Shown here: positions 18,248 through 28,750 of the stretch, one piece after another
Position numbering within the stretch: the first letter of the stretch is position 1
How the letters are laid out: each line of letters begins with the position of its first letter
Assembly: GCA_903929135.1 (NCBI GenBank)
Contig: CAIYTH010000048.1
Location: forward strand, 1-64,000
Direction of reading: 5' to 3'
DNA length: 64,000 nucleotides
Origin: an uncultured Chlorobiales bacterium
Lineage (GTDB): Bacteria; Bacteroidota; Chlorobiia; Chlorobiales; Chlorobiaceae
Notes under the pieces: generated by a model
Seen by the model: the letters and a program-made list of their open reading frames with translations, nothing else
Databases searched by the model: none
Told to the model about the DNA's origin: nothing
Translations under genes and position numbers: made by a program

Positions 18248-19051
18248 TTAACATATCCGATCCCTCAACGGAGGCAGGAATGCAAGGTCTTCAGGCTGAA
18301 GAATCGTGATCCCGACTCCGTCGTCTCCAATCCCGGCCTCCGACATGATCAGCGTCACGAGATCGTCATATCCCGCTTCGGTAAACTCGTCGAGCGATGC
18401 GGTCTTCCGCTCCATGTCGCGAGCGATGGCCTCTATCAGCCCAGTCTCTCCGGCGATATAGCGGATGATCTCCCGGTGGCGACCGGTAAGCGGCATCGAG
18501 CCATGCTGCAGGAGGGCATTCCCACGACGTCGCTGGGCCGATCCCACGATTTTCCTGCCGTCCACCTGCAGTTCATATTTTGCCGACGCCGTGAAACACG
18601 TCACGGCCTCTGCCGTCGCGTAACGCTTCCTGAAATCGGGCTGCGACCTGCAGAAATCGGGTACGACGCCGGCCTTTTCAAGGGCACGGCCGATCGCTTC
18701 GTGCACGATCCTGTAGATCGTTTCGTTCGACTCACCGGTTTCGGCGAAAAACGAATAGGTCACTTCGTCGGCGTGGAAGACGGCCCTTCCTCCGGTCGGG
18801 CGGAGTACCACATCGATGCCGTCTGCAAGGCACTTGCCGGCATCGATCTCGGCCGGGTCCTGGTTGCGGCCAAGCGAGACAGCCGCCGGTGCCCATGAGT
18901 AGAATCGCCACAGGCAGCTGCCGCTCCCGAAAGCCTGCCGAAAAGTGCCATCGGACAGCGACTGCATGAGCCGCATGTCCAGATCCATGTTGAACCGGCC
19001 GCTGCCGGCTCCGGTATCGATGCAGTAAACAGATTCGAAAAAGCCGGACAT
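18248..19051 (-). CDS. LipM-like octanoyltransferase (lipoate-protein ligase A family)
   Basis: 267 residues of the biotin/lipoate ligase fold. Motifs: LRPTGGRAVFHADEVTYSF (substrate loop), then CFTASAKYELQVDGRKIVG and SAQRRRGNALLQHGSMPL. Cys152 in the position just before TASAKYEL corresponds to the catalytic cysteine of LipM-type octanoyl-ACP:protein transferases, which favours LipM over a true LplA ligase; the C-terminal adenylation-coupled accessory domain of LplA is absent. It likely loads octanoyl groups onto lipoyl domains or GcvH. It is first in a minus-strand pair with panB. Confidence 0.82.
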   Translation of the reverse strand: MSGFFESVYCIDTGAGSGRFNMDLDMRLMQSLSDGTFRQAFGSGSCLWRFYSWAPAAVSLGRNQDPAEIDAGKCLADGIDVVLRPTGGRAVFHADEVTYSFFAETGESNETIYRIVHEAIGRALEKAGVVPDFCRSQPDFRKRYATAEAVTCFTASAKYELQVDGRKIVGSAQRRRGNALLQHGSMPLTGRHREIIRYIAGETGLIEAIARDMERKTASLDEFTEAGYDDLVTLIMSEAGIGDDGVGITILQPEDLAFLPPLRDRIC

Positions 19052-19423
19052 CCTGTTTCAGATAAAGTATGGACCATGAAAGAGGAACCCGGTTCGTATG
19101 CCGGGACCCGATGGTGCTGCCGGATCCTGCATGGTCTGTCGTTACGGTTCAATTGAATATAGAAAAAGATGCAGGCTCCCTAAGCATCTCCGGCCAAAAA
19201 CCCGGTCAGCGATGCCTTTCCGGCAGATGAGGCAACATCCTGCCGTTCATTTCATTCCCGGAGGAAATATGGGGAGCCGGTGCCGCATGGCATCGTCGGC
19301 AACAGGCCGAAGAGCGGCATGCGTCTCCTTACCGACGCTGATGAGGTGATCGACACGATTATATGTTGTGAGTCTCCGCCGAGACCGGTATTTTCCGGAG
19401 ATGCAGCAAGACCGCAGAGCTTC
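19052..19423. other. Divergent intergenic gap
   Basis: This lies between the LipM-like gene (minus) and the CoA-binding protein gene (plus) and should hold both promoters. I see no credible gene, RNA or clear hairpin. Confidence 0.5.
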
Positions 19424-19840
19424 ATGAGCACACCAATGGATATCGGATCGATTCTCACCACATTCAGGCATGTCGCCGTCGTCGGCATCTCCGACCGGCC
19501 CGACCGGCCAAGCAATGCTGTTTCCCGTTACCTGAAAGATGCCGGATATGAGCTCTATCCCGTGAATCCCTCACTCGACGAGGTAATCGGACTGAAGTGC
19601 TGGCCATCTCTTTCGGCGATACCGGAGGAGAAGCGAAAGCTCATCGAGATGGTGGTCATCTTCCGGAAACCGGCGGACGTTCCGCCCGTCGTGGACGAAG
19701 CAATCGCCATCGGTGCCAGGGTGGTCTGGATGCAGCTCGGCATCGCCAACGACGGTGCGGCGGAGAAAGCTAGCAAGGCCGGCCTGGAAGTAGTCCAGAA
19801 CCGCTGCGTAGCCATTGAGCACCAGCGGCTCGGCCTATGA
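19424..19840 (+). CDS. CoA-binding (YccU-like) protein
   Basis: 138 residues from the ATG at 19424, which fits family length; the longer frame to 19280 is unlikely. It is a single Rossmann-type CoA-binding domain related to succinyl-CoA synthetase alpha: FRHVAVVGISDRPDRPSNAV, YLKDAGYELYPVNPSLDEVI, VVIFRKPADVPPVVDEAIAI and VVWMQLGIANDGAAEKA. No enzymatic activity is established for these proteins. It is followed by ddl on the same strand. Confidence 0.9.
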   Translation: MSTPMDIGSILTTFRHVAVVGISDRPDRPSNAVSRYLKDAGYELYPVNPSLDEVIGLKCWPSLSAIPEEKRKLIEMVVIFRKPADVPPVVDEAIAIGARVVWMQLGIANDGAAEKASKAGLEVVQNRCVAIEHQRLGL

Positions 19841-19879
19841 CCGCATTTTATTAAAAAACATATCGTTACGTTTCCGCTT

Positions 19880-20974
19880 ATGCCCCTTTGCACCGTCGCC
19901 CTGATCTTCGGAGGAAAATCCGCCGAACATGAGATATCGGTCATCTCAGCCCGTGCCGTGGCCGCTCAGATCGACCCTCGGGAGTTTGCCGTCACCCCGG
20001 TCTATATCGACCATGACGGCCGCTGGCATGGCGGAGCCTGCTCCCGGGAGGTCATCTCGACCGATCTTGCCGGCCTGCTGAGAAGCGGCACTCCCGAATC
20101 GGCAAGGGCACAGCTGCAGAGCATCACCGGGAGGTTCTCCGGGGAGCTCTTCGACTTCACGGCATTCCAGCAGGAGACCGACGTCGCGTTCCTGGTTCTT
20201 CACGGCTCTTATGGCGAGGACGGCAGAATCCAGGGCTGCCTCGATACGTTCGGAATTCCCTATACCGGCTGCGGCGTCACGGCTTCGGCGCTCGCCATGG
20301 ACAAGGCGCTTACCAAGATATGCGCCATGTCCGCCGGCATTGAAGTGGCGGACTTCCTGACGGTGCTGAGCATTGAATATTTCAGTGATCCCCGGAAAAC
20401 ATGCGACGCGGTCGCCTCGACCTTCTCCTGGCCGGTGTTCGTCAAGCCGGCAAGCCTGGGCTCTTCGGTTGGCATCGCGAAGGTACACCATGCGGGAGAA
20501 CTTCAGGCAGCGCTTGACGAGGCCTGCCGCCTCGACACAAAGGTGCTGGTCGAAACCGCGATTTCAGGTCGTGAGATAGAGGTGGCCGTGCTCGGCAACA
20601 ACGATCCCGTTGCGTCGCTCCCCGGCGAAATCGTTCCGGGAAGCGAGTTCTACGACTTCGAGGACAAATACATCAGGAATGCAGCCAGGCTCTTCATCCC
20701 GGCCGAGCTCACCGGAAAGCAGACCGAAGCCATCAGGGCGGCGGCCCTTGTCGTATTCAGGGCCCTCGGCTGCAGCGGCATGTCACGGATCGACTTCTTC
20801 CTTGAAAACGGCACCGGAAAGATTATCCTGAATGAGATCAACACGATTCCCGGTTTTACCGACATCAGCATGTACCCGATGCTCATGGCCGCAACGGGCG
20901 TCGGTTTTCCCGACCTGGTGAAAAAACTCCTTCATCTGGCCATGGAGAAGATGACCGCCACCCGGCATATCTGA
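19880..20974 (+). CDS. ddl: D-alanine--D-alanine ligase
   Basis: 364 residues, ATP-grasp fold. Ddl joins two D-alanines for peptidoglycan precursors in the cytoplasm. Motifs: ALIFGGKSAEHEISVISAR at the N-terminus, HGSYGEDGRIQG, YTGCGVTASALAMDK, FVKPASLGSSVGIAKV (ATP-binding lysine), and the metal-binding LNEINTIPGFTDISMYP. It is longer than E. coli DdlB and closer to the VanA/DdlA type. A TPR-protein gene follows 59 bp downstream. Confidence 0.97.
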   Translation: MPLCTVALIFGGKSAEHEISVISARAVAAQIDPREFAVTPVYIDHDGRWHGGACSREVISTDLAGLLRSGTPESARAQLQSITGRFSGELFDFTAFQQETDVAFLVLHGSYGEDGRIQGCLDTFGIPYTGCGVTASALAMDKALTKICAMSAGIEVADFLTVLSIEYFSDPRKTCDAVASTFSWPVFVKPASLGSSVGIAKVHHAGELQAALDEACRLDTKVLVETAISGREIEVAVLGNNDPVASLPGEIVPGSEFYDFEDKYIRNAARLFIPAELTGKQTEAIRAAALVVFRALGCSGMSRIDFFLENGTGKIILNEINTIPGFTDISMYPMLMAATGVGFPDLVKKLLHLAMEKMTATRHI

Positions 20975-21033
20975 AGCTCAAACCGACAGAACGCGCCGAG
21001 TCCTGTTCGGACAGACCCGATCGTGATACACCT

Positions 21034-21609
21034 ATGACAATCGAACCGCACCTGATATATGCCGAAGTTTCGCTGGACATCGCCCGAAGGGAGTTCCAGG
21101 CCGCTTTGGACAAGCTCTCCGGAGCGGGCCGCAGCCTGCCGGAGTCATACATCCTGCTCCTCCTCCAGGCGAGGGCATGCATCGGCCTCGGCCGATACGA
21201 ATCGGCGGTCAGGCATCTTCGGCAATGCTGCCGCATCGCACCATCGAACCAGGTCGCCTGGCAGGAGTTGATCGAGGCGACCGTACTGCAGGCCCAGCAA
21301 CGCGAGGAGCATACCGTTGTGCTTTTCGACCCTGTAGCCGACGAGTTCGAACAGCTCTCTATCGCCCTCTCGGGGTTCCATATCCCCCAGGCTTCGGAAT
21401 CCTCCGAACCGACTCCGATCGCCGAGCAGAAACAGCCTTTTCCGGACGATGCGTCCATTGCCGTTCCGACCGAATCCCTCGCCAACCTGTTCATCGCACA
21501 ATGCGCATACAAAAAGGCAATCAGGGTGTATACCTCCCTCATTCAGATCAAACCGTCGAAGGCCGACGATTATCGCCAGAACATCGACCGGCTGCTCGAA
21601 AAACTCTGA
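21034..21609 (+). CDS. Tetratricopeptide repeat protein
   Basis: 191 residues. Helical repeats resemble TPRs: AEVSLDIARREFQAALDKL, then ILLLLQARACIGLGRYESAV with RHLRQCCRIAPSNQVAWQEL, and a C-terminal unit ESLANLFIAQCAYKKAIRVY with TSLIQIKPSKADDYRQNI. A proline- and glutamate-rich linker (about 120-150) separates them. There is no signal peptide, so it is probably cytoplasmic and a protein-binding adaptor. The partner is unknown. Confidence 0.75.
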   Translation: MTIEPHLIYAEVSLDIARREFQAALDKLSGAGRSLPESYILLLLQARACIGLGRYESAVRHLRQCCRIAPSNQVAWQELIEATVLQAQQREEHTVVLFDPVADEFEQLSIALSGFHIPQASESSEPTPIAEQKQPFPDDASIAVPTESLANLFIAQCAYKKAIRVYTSLIQIKPSKADDYRQNIDRLLEKL

Positions 21610-21724
21610 CCGGCGACCGGCCTGCCTCCTGCTGCGGGAACCATTTACGCCATATCATGTTATATGGTTCATGCTTATATTAGTAGCCAGAACAAAAACC
21701 ACCCCGACCGAAAGGTACAGCCGC

Positions 21725-23119
21725 ATGCCATCGCCCCGGAATAAAGTCCTGTTCATCCTCGCACTCCTGCTTCTGGTATCCATGCCTGCTCAATCTGCCG
21801 AGCTCCCGGCAAAAAGGCTTTCCCTGAATGAGTGCATCTCGATCGCCCTGAAGAACGCCACATCGGTGAAAAAAGCACAGAACAACCTGGAGCTCGAAGG
21901 GGTCGACCTCCTGAGAAGCTACGGCAGCTTCCTGCCGAAAGTAACCTCTTCAGCAAGCTTTGTGCCGCGATCGGTCTCCCGCTCCTACAACTCGATCTCC
22001 TCCGGAATCAGCTCCGGCGACAAGGTGAGAACAGAAAACGAATCGATCTCCCTCGGCGTGACCGCCTCGCTGAACCTCTTCAACGGCCTCTCGGATTATT
22101 CGGCCCTGCAGTCGGCGCTCGACCTGAAGGGTGCAGCAGGGTTTACGCTGCAGCGCGCAAGGGAGACCATCGTGCTCGACATTACGCAACACTACTACCA
22201 GGCGTTGCTCGACGTGGAACTGCTCGGTATCGCCCGCGAGAACCTGCAGTCGTCAAACGATCTGCTGACCCTGACCGACCGGCAGTACAGGATCGGCCTC
22301 AAATCTATGACCGACCTTTACCAGCAGCAGGCCGAAGTGGCCGGCAACCTGCTCTCGGCCATCAAGGCGGAGAACCAGTCAAGGAAAAGCAGGCTCGAAC
22401 TTCTGCGCCGCCTGCGGCTCGATCCCGTCACGGAAATCACCCTCGAACCGGTCGAAACGGCGAGCCTCGAATCGCTCTCCCCTTCCATCGATGTCGAAGC
22501 CCTGTCCGCTTCGGGGCTGAAAAGCCGTGCGGACCTTGAAGCCGGCAGGCTCCAGACCGACGCGGCCCGTTGGCAGGTCAGAAGCGTTTCCGGGAACCGC
22601 CTGCCGAAGCTCGATCTCGTCTTCTCGATGAACTCGAACGGTATCGAATACTACAAGCTGACCAGTGGCGGCAGGACCATCGACTATCCCTATCCCCCGA
22701 TCGGCAGGCAGCTGGAGAACGGCATAGGTTACTCGGTCTCGCTGAACCTCAGCTGGACGATCTTCGACGGGTTCCAGACCCGTTATTCTGTCCAGAACGC
22801 AAAAGTCAACTGGCTGAACCGGCGGCTCGACTACGAGGAGCTGAAGGACGGCATCGTGCTCGATCTCCAGCTGGCCGCCGGCGACTACCGGTCGGCCTTC
22901 AACCAGATCGAGGCTGCGAGGGCCAGCCTCAGGTCAGCAGGCTCGGCGTTCGGCGCCGTGCAGCGGAAGTACGAGCTCGGCGCAGCGGGTTTCGTGGAGC
23001 TGAGTGCCGCAAGGGCAACACTGTTCAACGCGAAATCGAACATGACACAGGCCTCGTACAACCTTGCCCTTCAGAAAGCTCTGCTCGACTACACTTCGGG
23101 CAAAACCGTCATCGAATAG
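21725..23119 (+). CDS. TolC-family outer-membrane efflux protein
   Basis: 464 residues from the ATG at 21725, which gives a clean signal peptide (KVLFILALLLLVSMPAQSAE); the frame back to 21449 overlaps the TPR gene. The protein shows two TolC-type halves starting LSLNECISIALKNATSVKKA, with long helical stretches (LLDVELLGIARENLQSSNDL, LRSAGSAFGAVQRKYELG) and beta segments such as GYSVSLNLSWTIFDGFQTR. It forms the outer-membrane channel for the adaptor and ABC transporter encoded just downstream. Confidence 0.9.
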   Translation: MPSPRNKVLFILALLLLVSMPAQSAELPAKRLSLNECISIALKNATSVKKAQNNLELEGVDLLRSYGSFLPKVTSSASFVPRSVSRSYNSISSGISSGDKVRTENESISLGVTASLNLFNGLSDYSALQSALDLKGAAGFTLQRARETIVLDITQHYYQALLDVELLGIARENLQSSNDLLTLTDRQYRIGLKSMTDLYQQQAEVAGNLLSAIKAENQSRKSRLELLRRLRLDPVTEITLEPVETASLESLSPSIDVEALSASGLKSRADLEAGRLQTDAARWQVRSVSGNRLPKLDLVFSMNSNGIEYYKLTSGGRTIDYPYPPIGRQLENGIGYSVSLNLSWTIFDGFQTRYSVQNAKVNWLNRRLDYEELKDGIVLDLQLAAGDYRSAFNQIEAARASLRSAGSAFGAVQRKYELGAAGFVELSAARATLFNAKSNMTQASYNLALQKALLDYTSGKTVIE

Positions 23120-23145
23120 CATGAAAACGCATTACCGCTTACCCC

Positions 23146-24417
23146 ATGTCAAAAAAGCAGAATACAGGTAGACGCAATACCATCATAGTCCTGTCCGGCG
23201 CCTTCATCCTGCTTCTTGCCGCCGTTGCCCTCTGGATGAAGCTTCGTGAAAAACCGGTCGAAGTGACAACCGAAAAGGCGTTCCGCAAAGAGGTGGTCCA
23301 CGTCGTGACGGCCACCGGCAAGATACAGCCGGAACTTGAGGTCGCGATGTCACCCGACGTGTCGGGAGAGATCATCGACCTGCCGATCAAGGAGGGTCAG
23401 CAGGTCAGGGCCGGCGACCTGCTCTTCAGGATACAGCCGGACATTTACGAAAATCAGGTCGAGCAGAGCCGGGCACAGATGAACCTCGCCAAATCCCAGA
23501 GCCTGGATTCCAGGGCGCGGATGCTCAAGGCACAGGACGATTTCCGTAAGGCCGATCTGCTCTACAGGGAAAAACTGATCTCACAGACCGAATGGCTGAC
23601 CTCAAAAACAACTGCGGAATCCGCCAAAGCCGTCTTTGAAGCTTCACGTTACGGCATCGAACAGAACCGCAGCCTGCTCAGCCAGAACGAGGAACGGCTG
23701 AGGAAAACCGTCGTCAGGGCCCCGATGATCGGTACGATCTCTCTGCTCAAGAGCAAGCTTGGAGAGCGCGTGGTCGGCACAGGCCAGTTCCCGGGAACCG
23801 AAGTGCTCAGGATCGCAAACCTCGACAGCATGCAGGTCGAGGTTGAGGTAAACGAGAACGACATCGTCAACGTGCGGACCGGCAACCCGGTGACGGTCAC
23901 GGTCGACGCGTTCGGCGACAGGAAGTTCAACGGCGTCGTGCGTGAAATCTCGAACTCGGCCATCACGAAGGCGGCCAACACCCAGGAGGAGGTTACCAAT
24001 TTCGCGGTCAAGATCAGGGTCCTGAACCATCTGCGCCTGCTCAAGCCGGGCATGAGCGCGACAGCCGACATCCAGACCATTCGCGTACCGGACGCACTCG
24101 TGGTGCCGATCCAGAGCGTGACCATCCGTGACGCCGGCGGCAAGGTCATGAACTCCGGAAAAAAGGACCAGAATGACGACAAGGCGGTACAGGCACCTGT
24201 AACGAGCAAGCGCAGGGAGGAGGGCACCGAAGGTGTCTTCGTGGCCACTGACGGCGTCGTGCGGTTCAGGAAGGTCAGCACCGGCACGACCGACAACACC
24301 CATATCATCGTGCTCAGCGGTCTCAGGGAGGGCGAAACGGTCGTCTCGGGAAGCTTCGGCGCCATCACCCGCGAACTCCGGGACGGAAGCCGGATCAAGC
24401 TGCAGGGGAATCAATGA
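23146..24417 (+). CDS. MacA-like periplasmic efflux adaptor
   Basis: 423 residues. One N-terminal membrane anchor ([19 protein letters not shown]) is followed by the half-lipoyl segment [20 protein letters not shown], an alpha-hairpin (about 110-185) and beta-barrel segments ending [20 protein letters not shown]. This is the MacA/HlyD layout. It links the inner-membrane ABC transporter to TolC. The ATG of the ATPase gene overlaps its end by 4 bp, which indicates coupled expression. Confidence 0.9.
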   Translation: MSKKQNTGRRNTIIVLSGAFILLLAAVALWMKLREKPVEVTTEKAFRKEVVHVVTATGKIQPELEVAMSPDVSGEIIDLPIKEGQQVRAGDLLFRIQPDIYENQVEQSRAQMNLAKSQSLDSRARMLKAQDDFRKADLLYREKLISQTEWLTSKTTAESAKAVFEASRYGIEQNRSLLSQNEERLRKTVVRAPMIGTISLLKSKLGERVVGTGQFPGTEVLRIANLDSMQVEVEVNENDIVNVRTGNPVTVTVDAFGDRKFNGVVREISNSAITKAANTQEEVTNFAVKIRVLNHLRLLKPGMSATADIQTIRVPDALVVPIQSVTIRDAGGKVMNSGKKDQNDDKAVQAPVTSKRREEGTEGVFVATDGVVRFRKVSTGTTDNTHIIVLSGLREGETVVSGSFGAITRELRDGSRIKLQGNQ

Positions 24418-25106
24418 GCGACCGGCCGTTCATCATCGACATCCAGTCGCTCTGCAGGTTCTACACCATGGGCGACCAGACGGTCAAAGCGCTGGACAGC
24501 ATCAACCTGCAGTTCCGGAAAACCGACTATACCGCCATCATGGGCCCGTCGGGAAGCGGAAAGTCGACCCTGATGAACATCCTCGGCTGCCTCGACACGC
24601 CGACCTCCGGTCGTTACGAGCTGAACGGGCAAAACGTTGCCGAAATGGACGACGACGAACTGGCCCGCGTGCGCAACCGGGAGATCGGGTTCGTATTCCA
24701 GACCTTCAACCTCCTGCCGAGGCTCAATTGCCTTAAAAATGTCGAGCTGCCGCTGATCTATGCCGGCATCGACCCCGAAGAGCGCCTCGAACGGGCCCGT
24801 GCCGCACTTGAATCGGTGGGGCTTGCCGACAGGATCGACCACAAGCCGACAGAGCTCTCCGGAGGGCAGATCCAGCGGGTCGCGATCGCCCGGGCCCTGG
24901 TCAACCGCCCCTCGATCATCCTGGCCGACGAACCCACTGGAAACCTCGACACTGCGACCAGCCACGACATCATGGGAATTTTCGGCAAACTTTCGGAAGC
25001 AGGAAATACGATCATCCTGATCACCCACGAAGAGGATATCGCCCGTTTCACTCGCCGCACCATCCGACTGCGCGACGGCAGGATCGAAAGCGATTCGTCG
25101 ACATGA
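24414..25106 (+). CDS. MacB/LolD-type ABC transporter ATPase
   Basis: 230 residues, one ABC ATPase domain. Walker A is [12 protein letters not shown], the Q-loop is [11 protein letters not shown], the signature is [15 protein letters not shown], Walker B is [12 protein letters not shown], and the switch histidine lies in ILITHEE. The EPTGNLD pattern is typical of the MacB/LolD subfamily. In MacB of E. coli this domain is fused to the permease; here it is separate. It overlaps the adaptor and the first permease gene by 4 bp each. Confidence 0.95.
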   Translation: MSDRPFIIDIQSLCRFYTMGDQTVKALDSINLQFRKTDYTAIMGPSGSGKSTLMNILGCLDTPTSGRYELNGQNVAEMDDDELARVRNREIGFVFQTFNLLPRLNCLKNVELPLIYAGIDPEERLERARAALESVGLADRIDHKPTELSGGQIQRVAIARALVNRPSIILADEPTGNLDTATSHDIMGIFGKLSEAGNTIILITHEEDIARFTRRTIRLRDGRIESDSST

Positions 25107-26368
25107 ACGGGAAACTCCAGCATTTCCGTTACGAGACGACCGAAAGCCTGAACATGGCCGTCTACCAGATCAGGTCCAACAAGATCCGCTCATTCCTGAC
25201 GGCGCTGGGCGTCATCATCGGCATCGTCGCCATCACCATGATGGGCACCGCGATCAACGGCATCGACCTCGGTTTCGAAAAGAGCCTTGCCATGATCGGC
25301 TACGACGTCATCTACGTGCAGAAATCCTCGTGGAGTACGATGGGGCAATGGTGGAAGTACCGGAACCGCCCCGACATCAAGACGGACTATGCCGTGCAGA
25401 TCAACCGCACCATCGCAGACACGCCCCGTTCTGAACTGGTCGTCGCCGTACCCCAGATGTCGACCTTCCAGGCTTCTGCGCGCTATCGCGACCGCCTGCT
25501 GCAGCAGGTATTTTCATTGGGCACCAACCAGGACTACCCCCGGACCGCATCGGGAGACCTTTCGGAGGGCCGATTCTTCACCCCGCAGGAGTCTGCTGCC
25601 GGTGACATGGTCTGCGTCGTCGGTGACGATATCGCCACGGGTCTTTTTCCCCATGAACCATCCATCGGCAAGGCGATACGGCTGAAAAACAGCAACATAC
25701 GCGTCATCGGGGTGTTCAGGAAGCAGGGGAAATTCCTCGGGCTCTTCAGCTTCGACAACCAGATCGTCATGCCGCTCGGAGCATTCGAGAAGATCTACGG
25801 CAAAAGCCCCTTCGTGAGTATCAGGATCAAGATCCGCGACCAGAAGAGGAGCCCTCAGGCGAACGAGGAGATCACCGGGCTGATGCGACGGATCAGGAGG
25901 CTCTCCCCCTCGCAGGAGAACGATTTCGCGGTCAACGAGCAGATGGCGTTCAAGAGCCAGCTCGACCCGATCAAGAACGGAATAGCCGTGGCCGGCATCT
26001 TCATCACCGGAATGTCGCTCTTCGTCGGAGCCATCGGCATCATGAACATCACCTTTGTCAGCGTCAAGGAGCGCACCCGCGAGATCGGCCTCCGCAAAGC
26101 CCTCGGTGCGCGTCGGAGAACGATCCTGCTGCAGTTCCTGATCGAATCGGTGATGATCTGCATGATCGGCGGCCTGATCGGTCTCGTCACCTCCGTCTCG
26201 ATCACCTTCGCCATCCGGTTCGTCATGCCGGATTTCCCGGTACGTTTCTCGCCGATGCTGGTCCTGGCCAGCCTCGCCGTGTCGGTCATCACAGGAGTCG
26301 TCTCGGGCCTCGCCCCGGCCGTGATCGCCTCGAAACTCGACCCGGCCACATCACTCAGGTACGAATAG
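25103..26368 (+). CDS. MacB-type ABC permease (first of two)
   Basis: 421 residues. The MacB layout is clear: TM1 after [20 protein letters not shown], a large periplasmic core (about 60-280), then three C-terminal helices containing [20 protein letters not shown] and [20 protein letters not shown], the FtsX motif that contacts the ATPase. It ends [10 protein letters not shown], a standard family terminus. It probably forms a heterodimer with the next permease and exports a substrate through TolC; the substrate is unknown. Confidence 0.92.
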   Translation: MNGKLQHFRYETTESLNMAVYQIRSNKIRSFLTALGVIIGIVAITMMGTAINGIDLGFEKSLAMIGYDVIYVQKSSWSTMGQWWKYRNRPDIKTDYAVQINRTIADTPRSELVVAVPQMSTFQASARYRDRLLQQVFSLGTNQDYPRTASGDLSEGRFFTPQESAAGDMVCVVGDDIATGLFPHEPSIGKAIRLKNSNIRVIGVFRKQGKFLGLFSFDNQIVMPLGAFEKIYGKSPFVSIRIKIRDQKRSPQANEEITGLMRRIRRLSPSQENDFAVNEQMAFKSQLDPIKNGIAVAGIFITGMSLFVGAIGIMNITFVSVKERTREIGLRKALGARRRTILLQFLIESVMICMIGGLIGLVTSVSITFAIRFVMPDFPVRFSPMLVLASLAVSVITGVVSGLAPAVIASKLDPATSLRYE

Positions 26369-26370
26369 CC

Positions 26371-27618
26371 ATGGCGACCATCACCATCCGGGAAACCCTC
26401 TTTCAGGCAGCCATCTCCCTTGCTGCCAACAAGCTGAGGTCGGCGCTGACCACACTCGGCGTCGCGGTCGGCGTTTTTTCGATCATCGCGGTCATGACGG
26501 CACTCGACGCGGTTGAACGCTCCGTGGCCACCGGTCTTTCGAGCCTAGGGGCCAACACGTTCCAGATCCAGAAATACCCTGCCACTGTATTCGGCAGCCG
26601 GCACCAGCAGGACCTTTATGCAAACCGAAAGGACATCAACTGGCAACAGGCCCTGCTGTTCCGGAAGTTCATGGGGGCGAAGGCATCCGGCATCGGCTTC
26701 GTGATCACGAAGCAGGCAAGCCAGGCGCGTTTTGCAAACCGATCGACAAACCCGGACGTCATCATGACCGGAGGGGACGAAAACTTTGCCAAGGCAAACG
26801 GATTCGACCTTTCGGATGGGCGGAACATGAACGCAAACGACATCCAGTATGCGAGCAACATCGCGGTGCTCGGCAGCGAAGTGGCCGTATCGCTGTTCGG
26901 ACTGGGGGAAAACCCCCTGAACCGGCAGATCAAGGTAGACGGGAAGGTCTATACGGTCATCGGGATCTTCAGCAAGAAGGGGGCCGCTTTCGGGCAGAGC
27001 CAGGACAACTTCGTACTCATACCGATCACACGTTACCTCGACCAGGTGAACGAAAAAAGCAGTCTCTCGATCACGGTCGAGGCCCGGTCACAGAAAGAGT
27101 ACCCCGCGACCATCGACCAGGCAATCGGGGCCATGCGGCTTGCAAGAGGCCTTACGGTGAGACAGACGAACGATTTCGAGATAAGGACCAACGAATCCCT
27201 GATCGAATCGTTCAGGGAAATCCAGAACACCATCAGCGTCGGAGCCTTCATCATCAGCTTCATGGCCCTCCTGACCGCCGGGGTGGGCATCATGAACATC
27301 ATGCTGGTCAGCGTCACTGAACGAACCCGGGAGATCGGCATAAGGATGTCGATCGGGGCTCCGCGACAGACAATCCTCAGGCAGTTCCTGCTTGAAGCCC
27401 TGCTGCTGTCGATCGGAGGCGGCTTGGTAGGAATCGCCGCGGGGGCCGGAGCAGGAAACCTCGTCGCCCTCAATTTCAACCTGCCGATGATGTTTCCCTG
27501 GGGCTGGATGTTTGCTGCGATCATCGTCTGCTCGGCAATCGGCATCTCTTTCGGCATCTTCCCTGCATGGAAAGCCGCCAACCTCGACCCGGTTGTGGCC
27601 CTGCGCTCTTCGAAATGA
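26371..27618 (+). CDS. MacB-type ABC permease (second of two)
   Basis: 415 residues with the same architecture as the preceding gene: NKLRSALTTLGVAVGVFSII at TM1, a periplasmic core, GVGIMNIMLVSVTERTREIG and IRMSIGAPRQTILRQFLLEA, and the terminus LDPVVALRSSK. It starts 2 bp after the first permease. The two are diverged copies of one fold, so the transporter is likely a heterodimer. It is the last gene of the cassette. Confidence 0.92.
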   Translation: MATITIRETLFQAAISLAANKLRSALTTLGVAVGVFSIIAVMTALDAVERSVATGLSSLGANTFQIQKYPATVFGSRHQQDLYANRKDINWQQALLFRKFMGAKASGIGFVITKQASQARFANRSTNPDVIMTGGDENFAKANGFDLSDGRNMNANDIQYASNIAVLGSEVAVSLFGLGENPLNRQIKVDGKVYTVIGIFSKKGAAFGQSQDNFVLIPITRYLDQVNEKSSLSITVEARSQKEYPATIDQAIGAMRLARGLTVRQTNDFEIRTNESLIESFREIQNTISVGAFIISFMALLTAGVGIMNIMLVSVTERTREIGIRMSIGAPRQTILRQFLLEALLLSIGGGLVGIAAGAGAGNLVALNFNLPMMFPWGWMFAAIIVCSAIGISFGIFPAWKAANLDPVVALRSSK

Positions 27619-27633
27619 GCTTGGGGAACGTCG

Positions 27634-28539
27634 TCAGCCACCGGGAATCAGGCCTCCGGCAAATTCGGCAAAACGGTTCAGGACTCCTGGTTCAGCGGAT
27701 GCCATGGAGATGAGTTCGCGTTTGAGCGCAGGATCAGCCTGCATCCGGCGGTCGGCTTCCATCCAGGCAGGCATCACAGAGGACTCGATCCATTTCCAGC
27801 GATGGCCGGCATCGGCAATGCTCCTCATGCCTGCAATCGTCTCCAGATATCCGTGGAAAGAGGGAAACGATGCGACGCAACGGGGGCCGGACGGAAACAT
27901 TCCGGAAAAATCCAGCTCGCTGCCAAAAGATGCCAGTATGCATCCTCCCGGGCTGAGCCTGTCGAACACCGGCTGCAGGACTTCAGTCTGCTCATGGCGC
28001 AGCAGGGCCAGGTTGCCCTGCCAGACCAGGCGCAAAGCCTCTTCCCCTTCGCTGCCTGCACCACCTGTTTTCACTCCCCGGTCGATCAGCCGGAACCCCT
28101 CGAGAAGCTGGTTCCTGTCCCTCCCCACGGCATTGCCTTCGATCTCGTCGAGACCACCTTCAAGATATGCGGCATGCGCCCAGGCGATATCATGGAAAAT
28201 GCTGTTGTTCCCGGTGCGCATCTCTTCAAGGTCACGGACCATGAACATGCCTGAAGCGATCCGGTGCAGCCAGAGAAGAGGGTTTGCAGCACCAAGGCGT
28301 TCAGGTGCGAGAAGCATCTCCGCCGAAACGACGGCCATCCCGACCTGACGCGATGCAAAAGCTGCCATGCCGGCCCACTTGAACTGCTCGGGATAATCGA
28401 GGTACCAACGGGCGTAACGGGCGGTGATCGCACGGTTTCGTTCCGAAAAGCGCTCTTCTGAGGGCAGGCCCGTCTCGACGACCTGCAGCCATTCTTCCCT
28501 TGTACGCAGCATGTGTGACTTCTGATTGCGGTTGTCCAT
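27634..28539 (-). CDS. Uncharacterised protein, possibly DUF2515-like
   Basis: 301 residues from the ATG at 28539. The frame is long, well composed and convergent with the transporter cassette. It is largely helical with no signal peptide or membrane segment. Recognisable blocks are FSERNRAITARYARWYLDYP, FKWAGMAAFASRQVGMAV, and NNSIFHDIAWAHAAYLEGGL, which recall DUF2515 proteins of unknown function. The DUF assignment is from memory and tentative. No operon partner is evident. Confidence 0.6.
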   Translation of the reverse strand: MDNRNQKSHMLRTREEWLQVVETGLPSEERFSERNRAITARYARWYLDYPEQFKWAGMAAFASRQVGMAVVSAEMLLAPERLGAANPLLWLHRIASGMFMVRDLEEMRTGNNSIFHDIAWAHAAYLEGGLDEIEGNAVGRDRNQLLEGFRLIDRGVKTGGAGSEGEEALRLVWQGNLALLRHEQTEVLQPVFDRLSPGGCILASFGSELDFSGMFPSGPRCVASFPSFHGYLETIAGMRSIADAGHRWKWIESSVMPAWMEADRRMQADPALKRELISMASAEPGVLNRFAEFAGGLIPGG

Positions 28540-28750
28540 CCATCCACCACTCAACGCCGGTGCCGTGCAATTAATTTTCAGGAACGTCAAGTCACCTGAA
28601 GCAGCAGATCCTGATCCATCGATCTTATTCGATGTTTTCTTTCCTGCCCGTTGTTTACTTTTATGGTGTGTGTTGCTTGCAGTATGAGAATCGCATGACC
28701 GTGTGACGCATTGACGCTTCCTCCTTTTTCAAAACACCTAACCTGTGACC

